From Ectocarpus siliculosus (taxonomy: Eukaryota; Sar; Phaeophyceae; Ectocarpales; Ectocarpaceae): a stretch of 54,276 nt of DNA. Position numbers and translations under genes: made by a program. Numbering within the stretch: position 1 is the stretch's first letter; the number at the start of each line of letters is the position of its first letter. Below are positions 45,121 through 54,276 of the stretch, one piece after another. The stretch is taken from the NCBI GenBank assembly GCA_000310025.1, contig FN649736.1:3867642-3921917 (forward strand). Reading direction: 5' to 3'. The notes under the pieces were generated by a model that was not told the DNA's origin, ran no database searches, and worked only from the letters and a program-made list of their open reading frames with translations.

Positions 45121-45544
45121 ATCTGGACCGAGTCGCTGTCCATTCGTTGATACCCATGCAATGGAACCAGCCCATGCACTAGGAACTCATGCTCATCTGC
45201 AAGCGGACTGCGCCAGACTCTCCATCCGAGACTAATATGATACCATTCATTGTGTTGTCCGCACGTGCTTGTTCAGAGGGATTTACATACTTATACATGC
45301 AGGCATGATGATCCAGCAGCACTTTACCAAACAAATGAAGCCTCACAAACATGAGACATTTCAGAGCAATCACCTTCAAACCCTTCGGAAGTAAGTGACT
45401 CTCCTCCATCAGTAGATAAGTTCGGGAACATGTTTGTGTACAATATATCGAATGGGTAGTCTTTCTGTGTTTGTATTTACGTTTCCTAATGTATACATCG
45501 ATTTATGTGCTTCCCCCGCTCCCTATCTCCCTCGCACCTCGATT

Positions 45545-45770
45545 CTTCTCTCTCCCTCCCTATCTTCCTCCTGCTGCCTAGCTCTTCGTTTTCTCTAACC
45601 TCCCTCTAGCACATATAACATCGTCGGCTGAGCGGGGCATCAACGAAGAACATGTAAGCCCAGTCGATATCTCAACTTGCGCCATGTGTAGACCCACCAC
45701 CGCCCGAGCTTCCAAGTATGAAATATATTGTTGTGGAGACCACGAATAAATGAATGAAAACGCCATTATG
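45545..45770 (+). repeat. promoter/first-exon duplicate, copy B
   Basis: Copy B, nearest the H3 variant coding exons, about 660 bases from copy A. Same order of elements: CT-rich tract, CTCCCTCTAGC, CATATAA, short spacer, GAACAT|GTAAGC. Confidence 0.55.
45612..45618 (+). promoter_or_regulatory. TATA-like box, copy B
   Basis: CATATAA lies about 35 bases upstream of the split start codon at 45652-45653 and 12 bases after a pyrimidine-rich stretch. It implies a first exon of only a handful of bases. Confidence 0.45.
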
Positions 45771-47519
45771 TCGACAGCAGCAGTGAATCCATCCGATTCG
45801 TTACAAGCCATCACTCGAGCACATGCATGCAGCATATCTACATTCAAAACGGATTGCCTCAAGCTCTCTCTACCCAAGGCCAGGTGCGAGCAACGGCAGC
45901 ATACCCCCCAGTGTCTCTCCTCGTATCATATCCGCCGACGAGGCTATTTGATATCCATTGATTCATTCATTAGATGAGGAATCACAATGTGTCCCGGATG
46001 GTTATTTTATGACACAAACTGATTAAGAATTTTCACCGATTGATGAGACAGGGCCCGCTTCAAGCAGACTGCGAGAAGGACGATCAGGACTCCCAGGGGA
46101 AGCAACGGCAACGCACGTGCTTCCCGTCCCCGCTCTCCACCTTCGAGAGCTTCCAGGCGTCGCTCTTCCGGAGCCCCGCCTCTCAAACGCAACCGCGGCA
46201 GCGACAAAGCCGATAGCCGTGAAGACATTGATACTGCCAAGAGAAAAAAGAGGTGCCACGTTCGACTACAAAAATATTCAATAGCGCTGCTGCATGCTTT
46301 AGATTTCATACGTTCATTCTACAAGACAACATGCATCGCCGCTATTACTCCTCGAATATAGCTAGCTATCGCACCAATTTCGGCCCTGTCCATGCATACA
46401 AGGCCCGTAGTGACGACTCTATTATTATTGTGAAACGACCGACAAACAAAAGTTACACGCAGCCGGCGCTATTCATCATGAAGGTTCCGGCCTGGAGCGC
46501 TCGCTCTGAAAGAGATTCGGCGCTACCAAAATTCGACCGAGTTGCTGGTATCCAAGGCAAGCTTCCAGCGCCTCGTGAAAGAAACCGCTGGCGCCGTCGC
46601 CGGGAATCTGGCAGGGCAATTGCGGTTTCAGTCGACTGCCGTCATCGCCCTTCAATATGCGGCGGAGGCATATTTGGTGAGGATATTCATACGAACTACT
46701 TGTCCACTCGTCATGGAGATGTTGAATCTCAGGTGTTGGGAAACTGGGGTGTCGCGCGATGGAGTTACGATATTTTGCTGCCCCTTGGAACGTAGTACCA
46801 CAAGGTAGCGCCTGTACCGAAGACCTCCGCGGCGCGCAGCACTTGCCCAGTTGACTGCCTTGCCATAGTGTCGATTTAGGCTCCCTTCCGTACGCGATGG
46901 GTAGAACGGATCCAAACATCGAGGTAGCTTTTGCCGGCGCTACAGAAGGCACAGGCAGGTTTTTCTCCGAGAGGGCCCAGGAAGAGAGTGAGCAGGGCGG
47001 TGCCACGAGTGGCCGGCCCGATCATGCCAGCAAGTGGTACGTGGGAGAATTGGGTACGTACCAGTATGTCGTCTCCGGGATTCCCACGGTTATTGGAATG
47101 CTCGCATTTTCCTGCATTCACTCGGAATGCTCGCAAATCCCAGCATTCACCCCTGTCGCGTGGCAAATTCCAGCATTCACTCCTGCCGCGTGTTGCCTCT
47201 TAATCAATGATGAAAATATGTGTCAGGATGGTACGTATGGTATGGCTGCGAAGCACTTTATTGTTGTTCCAACTCACAATGAATAGTATCGTTTAGGTTC
47301 TGGCTAGTTTACGTTGCGCTACAGTACCCGTACCTTGACTGGCTTTTCTCTAACTCTCGTCCCCCCCTCCCTCCTTTACCCTTTCCCCATCACCGCCTCC
47401 CTGTGTGCGGCTAGGTCGGTCTGTTCGAGGACACCAACCTATGTGCCGTACACGCGCGACGCGTCACTATCCTGCCGAAGGACATGCACCTGGCGCAGCG
47501 ACTGCGTGGAGAGGTGTAA
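45652..47519 (+). CDS. CENH3: histone H3 variant, probable centromeric H3 (CENH3/CENP-A)
   Basis: Coding exons: AT at 45652-45653 (inferred), 46052-46252, 46484-46676, 47415-47519 (TAA). Phases agree (AT|G, AG|G, then phase 0) and the model gives 166 residues. The tail begins [11 protein letters not shown], like canonical H3 MARTKQTARKS, but then becomes Arg/Ser/Pro-rich and much longer (67 residues before RFRPG). The core follows H3 closely: [79 protein letters not shown]. Loop 1 ([12 protein letters not shown], 102-113) is four residues longer than in H3. A long divergent tail plus longer loop 1 are the usual marks of CENH3, which replaces H3 in centromeric nucleosomes and recruits the kinetochore. 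A non-centromeric H3 variant is the main alternative. The start is inferred from phase and from AT|GTAAGC; the AG|GTGCCA donor after 46252 is weak. Confidence 0.85.
47100..47190. repeat. short tandem repeats of about 30 bp
   Basis: CAGCATTCAC or a close variant recurs three times (GCATTCACTCGG, CAGCATTCACCCCTG, CAGCATTCACTCCTG), and the last two copies are followed by GTCGCGTG or GCCGCGTG. The array lies within the last intron of the H3 variant gene. Confidence 0.55.
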
Positions 47520-50500
47520 TGTCCTGATGCGTGACTTTCGTCTTGATCTCTCTCGTTTTTCTATCCCACCCCATGATGAACCGGGTTTTTTTACCGATTT
47601 TCTCCGCAATCCGACAGAGAAGGTTGGATACGCGCTCTTCTAGTTAGTTCTACCGAAGACTGGTCTCGCTCTCGACAAACACCGACACCATTTCTTATTG
47701 GATGGAAGATGGGAAGTCATTGTCAAAGGGAGGCGGAGACGCTGGGGGAAACTACGGTAGCACAGGTGGTATGTGTGCAGGACCATCGCTCGAGTTTGAT
47801 TTCGAGTCCACGAGCGAGCCAAGGTGACGCCCCTGCACCATACTGGTTTCATATTGTATATCATGCTACTGTAGATAATCTCAAGTCGCAAGCCGCTTCT
47901 ATCTGTGCGGAGCAGCAGTTCACCATCACCTTTCCGCGCCCTCCGCGGAGTATGACAGTTCCAGAGGGTGAGTGAGATACGATATGGTGAGAAGGAGAGC
48001 CCCCGAAGGAGCAGCAGGGGGGGCATTCGGTATCAGATGCGAGGCACAACTTTCGATGGCAAACACCGTCGCAACCAAATGAAGGAGATAGGTGCGCATA
48101 GTAGTGGGGACAGGGGACAAAAATATTCCAAACAATTATCGTGAGGACCGAAAGCAGCAAAGTTTCTCATACAAGTTGAAGCCTGCTAAACTTCACAACT
48201 GTAGTGGCCCTGAACGACAGCAGCAATCGGTCCGTTCATGAGTTGTGGCACCATATCTATGGTCTGCTATGTACACCGTATGTCTATGAGTGAAATGGCA
48301 GGCCATGGTGGCACCTGTCGTCCTGCTTCTGGTTGTTGGAGTTTGAAACGGGATACATACGTACCGCGTGCGAAATTAGATTCGGCGGGATAACTTGTAG
48401 GTTGTGATGATGGGTCCCCAAAAGAGTATACATGTATTGGCATTGTTTGTGGTGTGTTGTGGTGCAGTATGTGCGTGCCCCCGTTTCGTTGGGCTACGGC
48501 GCTTCATTTGTTGCAGTGTCTACAGGGAGGGGCGTCGGGGGTGGTATGCATATGCATTTGAAACAAATTACTTCGTACGTTATTATTTCGCTGTGCGTGT
48601 GTGTGGTGATGGCCGGGGCTCTATCCACCACATCAACTCTGTTTCGCGCCGCCGTTCAAAGAAATGGCTCGAGATTGATGGTCTGGGCATGCTAGAGAGG
48701 AGGATGCTCTGTTTGAGTGTCGGAGAGGCGGTTCTCGGTGCGCAAGGACGCGGCCATGAAGTTTTGCGGACGTCTCGTTTGAAGCATGAACCTAACCGCG
48801 AGTGACGAGTGTCCGAGAGGCGAACATAGAGAATCTACGAAGTTTAAAAGCGGACTTCACGAAGAAGTGCCTCTCTGCTCGGACTAAACTCAGGAGAAAG
48901 AGTCGAAACTGCCCTCCGGTGCCAGCCCACAGATGGCTCGGTTGTTTCAGGTTAACTTACTTACTTTCGCCTTCTTAGTCTGTTGTCTGCGTTTTCTGTT
49001 GATATATGTATAGCTATGTTACGCACCATCGTTGGTATGAAGGAGCGAGGCAGCATTGGCGCACGACGGGGAATGACGCTGCGGCTGTCTCTAGGGCTGC
49101 AATCACGGTCAAGAATGGGAATTGGTGCCGCCGTGATGAGCCCCAACGCGGGCCAGTCCACGGTTTCGAGCCACACCCGCGACCGCATGTATTGTATGTG
49201 TGTGTGCTCCTTATTGCGATGTGGCGAGCGTGACCGAGCGAACTCAGTCAAGCTACTACACAGTGGTGCGGAGTGTGGGCGGACCCATTTTCCCATCCTC
49301 CTATGAATACAGATTCATCAACTATCCGCGGCCGTTGGGAATCGCAAGAGTCATGGACCCTTGGGAAACGGTAATCTATGGATTATCACGTATTCCCTCT
49401 CAGATCCTACTCTTTTATGTACGTGGATCTGTGCTCCCTGAACCTCCATATCCTGACCTCCACACTTGCTTCAAATAGCATACATTGTACAAGGCTTGCA
49501 TATACATCCCTTCGTATTTATTTGGGCGAGGCTGACCATCCCCTCCGCAGGTACTTCTGTATGTGTAGGTTCGCCTTTCTCCTGTCTGCTGGCGAGCAAC
49601 GAGGGTTCCGTAGTCTAGACTTCATATATATATTGTGTACAGAGTACAGACAGCAGTCCGTCGGGGGGGAACAACATGCGATGGTCAGACTCCTTCTTCT
49701 CTCGGGAAAACATCTCAGTGCCAGGGTACGTCTGACAATCCTTCCTCGTACGCAAGTTTCTCTTCGTCTCACACGTGCTCCTCTCTACCTTGATGCCGGG
49801 CACGTCCCTGCTTTCCGGCGGTGCTTGCGGTGCGGGGTGCTTTGTGCGCTTGTCCTCTGCGGTTGTTTTCTACGGGACTGTCCGGGTCATCCCCTCCCCA
49901 CTTTTCGAGGCGTTTCTTCCGAGAGGGTCCCTGTTCTTAGGCCTCGACTTTCTTCCCCTTGCCCTTGCTCCAGTTTGCGTTTGCTTCTCTCAGGCTTTCA
50001 ACGAAGAACGACGGGGGGGGGGCAGGAGGTAGGCGTCCACAAGCCGTCGAAACTAGTGTGCCACTGACGAAGGCTCGGCACGGTTTAGAGCGCATACATC
50101 GACACAACGACTCCATCAGTGACACCGGGGTCTCCATAACATTCCACATTCCATGCCGAACCAATCCTCTCGGCAGGCAGGGACGCCATCGTCTACACCA
50201 ATCAGCGAAGGCACACAAGACAAAGGTTGAAACGTTGGACAGGGCCACTCAACCATGATGACCAAGTACCCACAGGTAGAACGCTGTTCAAGAGGAAGGG
50301 GAAACGGAAGAGAGCCCTGTACGGTGTATGAAGATCTCGGCGCCCTTGTCAACCAGAACGATTGCATGGGTTGCGTGTTTTTTCGTATGGAAAATAGAGT
50401 AGATTATGTGACGTGTCTCCTCGTCGCTCCTGCTCCTGCTTGAACCAAAAACGAAGAACTTTTTTGGCGTGATGGTTCTCCCCACAGCCCGCAGCAGTAT

Positions 50501-51700
50501 TGACACGGGCCTGCACAGCAGTAGGTCACTCATACGCCCCAACCAGCGTGCGTTCTGTGCATGTACCTCCTCTGCCCCGCCTGCCTCCGGTGTCATTAAC
50601 CATTTGATCACGACGACATCTGCCCATCGTGCCCTACGGGGTGAAGGTGGTTCCAGAACAACCACTTCAACGGGCCAACAACACAGAACTGGAGCCGAGC
50701 GAGATCAACAACAGCAGTAGTGGCCAAGGAGAGCGGGGGGGGGAGGGTGGAAGCTGTACAGCGGAGAAAGGGAGGGAGGGAGAGGGGGGCGGATTGCCAG
50801 AGGGCTCGATGATGATGGAAAGAAGTGGCCTCACGGGCCGGAAGGTAAGGCCGTGTTGCGTGAAAATGCCCAGATGTGTGTGCCGACAGCAGACGAGGAA
50901 AATGAAGGTAGATTTGTTGTTGTACTTCGGCGGTTTCTGAAGCTCGAGAGAGAAAAGGGTCGCCATCCCTCGTGTATAACATGGGGAAATCGCTTAAAAT
51001 ACGTTCAAATCTACAACACGGATGGCTAGACTTTTGCAAAATCTGCGGTTGAAGGGTGCTGCTGGTTGGTTGATGTTGATCTCGAAAATTGAAAACTACA
51101 AACGAGCGTTCCCAGCAATCAGTAGCAAGTGTTCGCAGGGAAGCCGTGGTAGAGCAGTGGTTGGTACGGTTGTCTCCACGAGCTTCTAGTATAGTAGGGG
51201 GAACGATTGGCCCCCCGGCCCCCAGTGGAGCGGGCGGCCAGCATGCGTGACATGGGTGCGGCGGTTTTATAGGCAGAGGAAGCAGAGGCGATAATGACAT
51301 CGATACGAAAGAAGGGTGTAAGTCTCAGACGATGTGAGGTCCTCACGTCCGTCCGTACATGGCGTAGATAATCGGTACATGTATGCATAAATAGTAAAAA
51401 TTAAAGATGAAACCGAGGGGAATTTTCGTGAAAGGTCGAGATGCCCGATCACCATCAAACGTAAAGCGAAAGGAAGACGGGTGTGGGGAATTTTGTGAGG
51501 AGGGAATGCGTGCGTGGATGAGATCGAACATGACATCCATTCCGTGGATGACTGAGGTGTTGTCACCTACGCTTTCGAACAAGTTATGGCCTCGTATCGG
51601 AGGCTCGTAGACAACAGCACACCTATTGCGGTTTGTGACCTCCAACAAACTGTCGGCTACCACCTTGCCGGAAGACATTGTTGCTACAGACAGGTTGGCG
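47520..51700. other. no supported gene
   Basis: Downstream of the H3 variant. I read both strands for exon-like segments with family resemblance and found none convincing. One minus-strand tail around 49937-50030 ends in LREANANWSKGKGKKVEA then TAA after a pyrimidine-rich acceptor, and could be a terminal exon of an unrecognised gene. A degenerate tRNA-like segment lies at 51141-51215. Confidence 0.35.
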
Positions 51701-52050
51701 TAAAGTCGCGTGTTCATTGTTTAGCGCGGAGAACGTCCTGTTGGAGAACATCACTGCACGCTACAGCAGCAGCAATCTTCGATAGTATCCGGACGATGTC
51801 CTCTACAACAGTAGAACACCTTGTGATTGATGGCAGATTGAGAAGAGAATTTGAATCCGAATCAACACGAAACAAAACATGTTCAACACTGCGGGTGCAT
51901 GCGCTAAGACGTGTCTACAGCAGCAGCATTTCACTTCGCCCGGTGCCTCGCATTGAAGTATACCCTTCGGCATGCAGCAGGAGGTATCTCATGCAGCTGA
52001 TGTCGCAAAGATGCGCTATAATGAGTTTTCTTCACCCACGTACACAACAA
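51701..52050 (+). repeat. direct repeat, copy 1 of about 350 bp
   Basis: Pairs with 52171-52530. Shared blocks in order include AGCGCGGAGAACGTCCTG, CACTGCACGCTACAG, GATGGCAGATTGAGAA, CACGAAACAAAACATGTTCA, GGGTGCATGCGCTAAGAC, GTTTCACTT or its variant, and GTCGCAAAGATG. By eye roughly four in five bases agree, with small indels. Confidence 0.8.
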
Positions 52051-52170
52051 TCGGTGTGGGTAGCAAAGCAGGCATATTTATGTCACCCCCCCCCAAGCAG
52101 GAGACACAACACATCAAACGCGGTATTCTGTAGTTCGGCAGCAGCAACGAATGCATGCCACGGGTGGACG

Positions 52171-52530
52171 CAAGGTCGCATGTTATTTGTTGAGCGCGGA
52201 GAACGTCCTGTTGGAGAACGTGTCACTGCACGCTACAGTAGCAATGTTCTGTAGATGTAGCCTACAGGTGGAGAACCTTAACCTTCTGATTGATGATGGC
52301 AGATTGAGAACAAAGTTATTTTTTCCGAAACCATAGAAACAACACGAAACAAAACATGTTCAACACCGCGGGTGCATGCGCTAAGACTTGTCTTACAGCA
52401 ACAGCGTTTCACTTTACGCGGTGGTGTGGCGTTCAAGTCCCCTTCGCGCGGTCGCATGAGGTATGTCATGCAGCCGAAGTCGCAAAGATGAGCTAGTTTT
52501 CGGTCTTACCCAGCGTACTTCACGTGTAAA
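52171..52530 (+). repeat. direct repeat, copy 2 of about 350 bp
   Basis: Second copy of the repeat at 51701-52050, starting 470 bases downstream. About 120 bases of unrelated sequence separate the copies. No coding potential is shared between them. Confidence 0.8.
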
Positions 52531-53949
52531 AAAACAAATTCGAGCAACTTTTTTTTTTTTCCATACTATCAGTTCGAAATTTATGACGACACGACCGCAA
52601 TCCTGTGAATATGTATGTATATCATGATATCATGCAGTCTACCTCCCCATGCCTTCACTCAAACCAAGACGAAATATGCCACAACTCTAACTTGAAGACG
52701 AACGACAATTAAGGCGACACGGCGGGTGCTTGACACAGGTTCTCTGCGCTTTAATTGAGTCCCGACTTGAACTACCACACTGCTGTATCATACTGTATCA
52801 TACATACATACTCTGTAGAAGTACAGTACACTGCTGTATCATACTGTATCATACATCCGTACTCTGTAGAAGTAGTTCCCACGCTCGGTGTCTGTCGGTG
52901 CTTTTTCCGTCGGGCCGTACGTCTGTCTGTCTGCCTGTCTGTGTCCTTTTTGTTCGCATTTAGCCCACCCCTCGACCGATCGGGTCTCAAAAAACAATCT
53001 CGAGCTACGGCGCACATCGTAGGTTCGAAGGAGCTTCGTACGCTGTAGTCATTTCTATCCCCGTACAGCGCAGTGTTATGGCTACGTACAGACAATTGTA
53101 GCGCCCTGACGTCTACTTTAGGGGCGTGCGAGGGCTGCAGCAGCGATTCGAATATGCCCGCAAGATCTGGGCCGGAAACATCCATATTTCCAATTTTCCA
53201 TCGCTGCACTTGCCGTGGAGGACCCAGTCTCCTGCGCTGCGCGTGGGATAGGAGCGCTGGGGTTCATGCATGTCAGAGAGTACACAGCAATGACGAACGA
53301 TTGGTTTGGATCCAGAATTTGTGGAGTTTTTTATTTACCCAGCACCAGCCTTCGAGATCACAGCCCCAAGCGGCCTCTCTGAGCGCGCAAACGCGCGTTG
53401 GTGTAACATAGATTATGCCCTCTATTCCGACTCAGGTGTCGGCGGCCATCGGGCCCCTGCGAGCCAGAAAGTCCTTTCCATTATTGTCTGTTGGCGTTGG
53501 GCTACAACAACACTCCGGGTGCCCTTACCGTCCTTTTCAGCAGTTCTTCTTCGTGTCTACATATAATTCTGCATTAGACTGGCAATTGCAGCGGTCGAGA
53601 TTCGTAATTTGTTTTTGCACTGCATTCGTTGCTCGTGGTTGTCCCTGCCGTAAATCGTGCACCGGAGAAGTTTAACAGCAGCAAGCAGTGTTCGGTCACA
53701 GGCACGGCAGGGAGACCACAGAACGGGCCCGGAGGTAAGGAAGATTACGATTTCGTGAAGAAACACAGGCGGGCTCAAAATTTCACGAAAAATTGCAAGA
53801 AAAATTGGTCAAGAAGCATACCTCAATCTAGGTCACAACACGAGATACATCCCGATACGAAACAAGATCGTATGCATACGATACCCCCAAGACGTAAGAG
53901 ACAAGGGGTAGGTGGGGAGCGTGTCCAATAAGGAACGTCCTAGGGCGGG
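52531..53949. other. no supported gene
   Basis: Contains the 51-bp tandem pair and a short GTCT-rich tract near 52920. A minus-strand open segment around 53100-53209 and a plus-strand one around 53306-53420 are long enough to be exons but have no recognisable family or matching splice partners. Confidence 0.3.
52778..52879 (+). repeat. 51-bp tandem duplication
   Basis: Two adjacent units begin CACTGCTGTATCATACTG at 52778 and 52829 and continue TATCATACATxCxTACTCTG then TAGAAGTA. Each unit itself contains a shorter internal repeat, TGTATCATAC twice. Confidence 0.85.
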
Positions 53950-54276
53950 AAAGTGATTGTTTCGCGGCGCCCCCCCCCCCCCCCCCCGCCCCCACGCCCC
54001 CCCCTTAAAACGCCACTTTCCGGGGGAAGGGCGGCCCCCCGGGTTTGAAACCCCCCCCTTGGGGACTTCACCCCGTGGGTGGCCCCCAAAATTCAAAAAA
54101 ACCGGGGTTTTGGTTAAGATTTTTTACCGGAAAAAAAAAAAAAGGCGGAAGGAAAGCCCCCGGGACCCACCGAAAACCCCCAAAAAAAAAAACCCCCCGG
54201 CCTTTTAAAAAAGGGATTATTTCTCCGGGTTTTCCCCCCCAAAGGGGGGAATTTAGGGCCCGACCGGATTTTAAAT
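53950..54276. other. low-quality terminal sequence
   Basis: From about 53970 the sequence turns into stacked homopolymers (runs of C, G, A and T of 4-20 bases) with almost no ordinary spacing. This is typical of an unreliable read end assembled without coverage. No feature should be called here. Confidence 0.8.

Noticed and set aside
48404-48805. Overlapping plus-strand frames with hydrophobic starts
   Set aside because: Cys/Val-rich composition comes from GTGT-rich DNA; no signal peptide plus domain combination or splice partners.
49937-50030. Minus-strand terminal exon ending LREANANWSKGKGKKVEA
   Set aside because: The acceptor and stop are plausible, but no upstream exon or family could be found, so it is not called as a gene.

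Overview
The window is eukaryotic nuclear DNA from an intron-rich genome with compact, GC-rich exons and long, repeat-filled introns. A p28-type inner-arm dynein light chain shows that the organism makes motile flagella or cilia. Together with a complete HMG-CoA synthase, a glycerol kinase and this exon style, that fits a stramenopile, most likely a brown alga (Ectocarpus-like). The taxonomic call is inference; no rRNA or plastid marker is present.

Layout, left to right: 3' coding exon of a GRIP-domain golgin (298-1422, +); a five-exon p28/DNALI1 axonemal dynein light chain (2529-5581, -); a phosducin-like protein gene (7475-9879, + strand, first exon not found); a single-exon OTU-like peptidase ORF (11788-12552, -); a decayed partial duplicate of the phosducin-like gene (13170-14340, +); an eleven-exon glycerol kinase (16521-25845, -) with a tRNA-Pro(AGG) gene inside its ninth intron; a repeat-rich stretch with inverted and tandem families (about 26.4-30.4 kb); an intronless retrotransposon gag ORF without pol (32636-34099, -); a thirteen-exon HMG-CoA synthase (35530-44256, -); and, divergently transcribed, a histone H3 variant gene (about 45652-47519, +) with the hallmarks of a centromeric H3 (CENH3/CENP-A). 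The last 6.7 kb hold repeats but no gene I can support, and the final 330 bases look like low-quality sequence.

Exons were assembled by hand. A join was accepted only when splice dinucleotides, reading phase and protein-family alignment agreed. This worked for nearly every junction in p28, phosducin-like, glycerol kinase, HMG-CoA synthase and the H3 variant. Two introns use GC rather than GT donors.

The genes do not form one pathway: they cover membrane traffic, flagella, chaperone/G-beta biology, glycerol and sterol/isoprenoid metabolism, and chromatin. The most notable locus is the H3 variant. It has a long Arg/Ser-rich tail beginning like canonical H3, four extra residues in loop 1, a start codon apparently split by the first intron (AT|G), and two diverged copies of the promoter plus first exon, each ending AT|GTAAGC.
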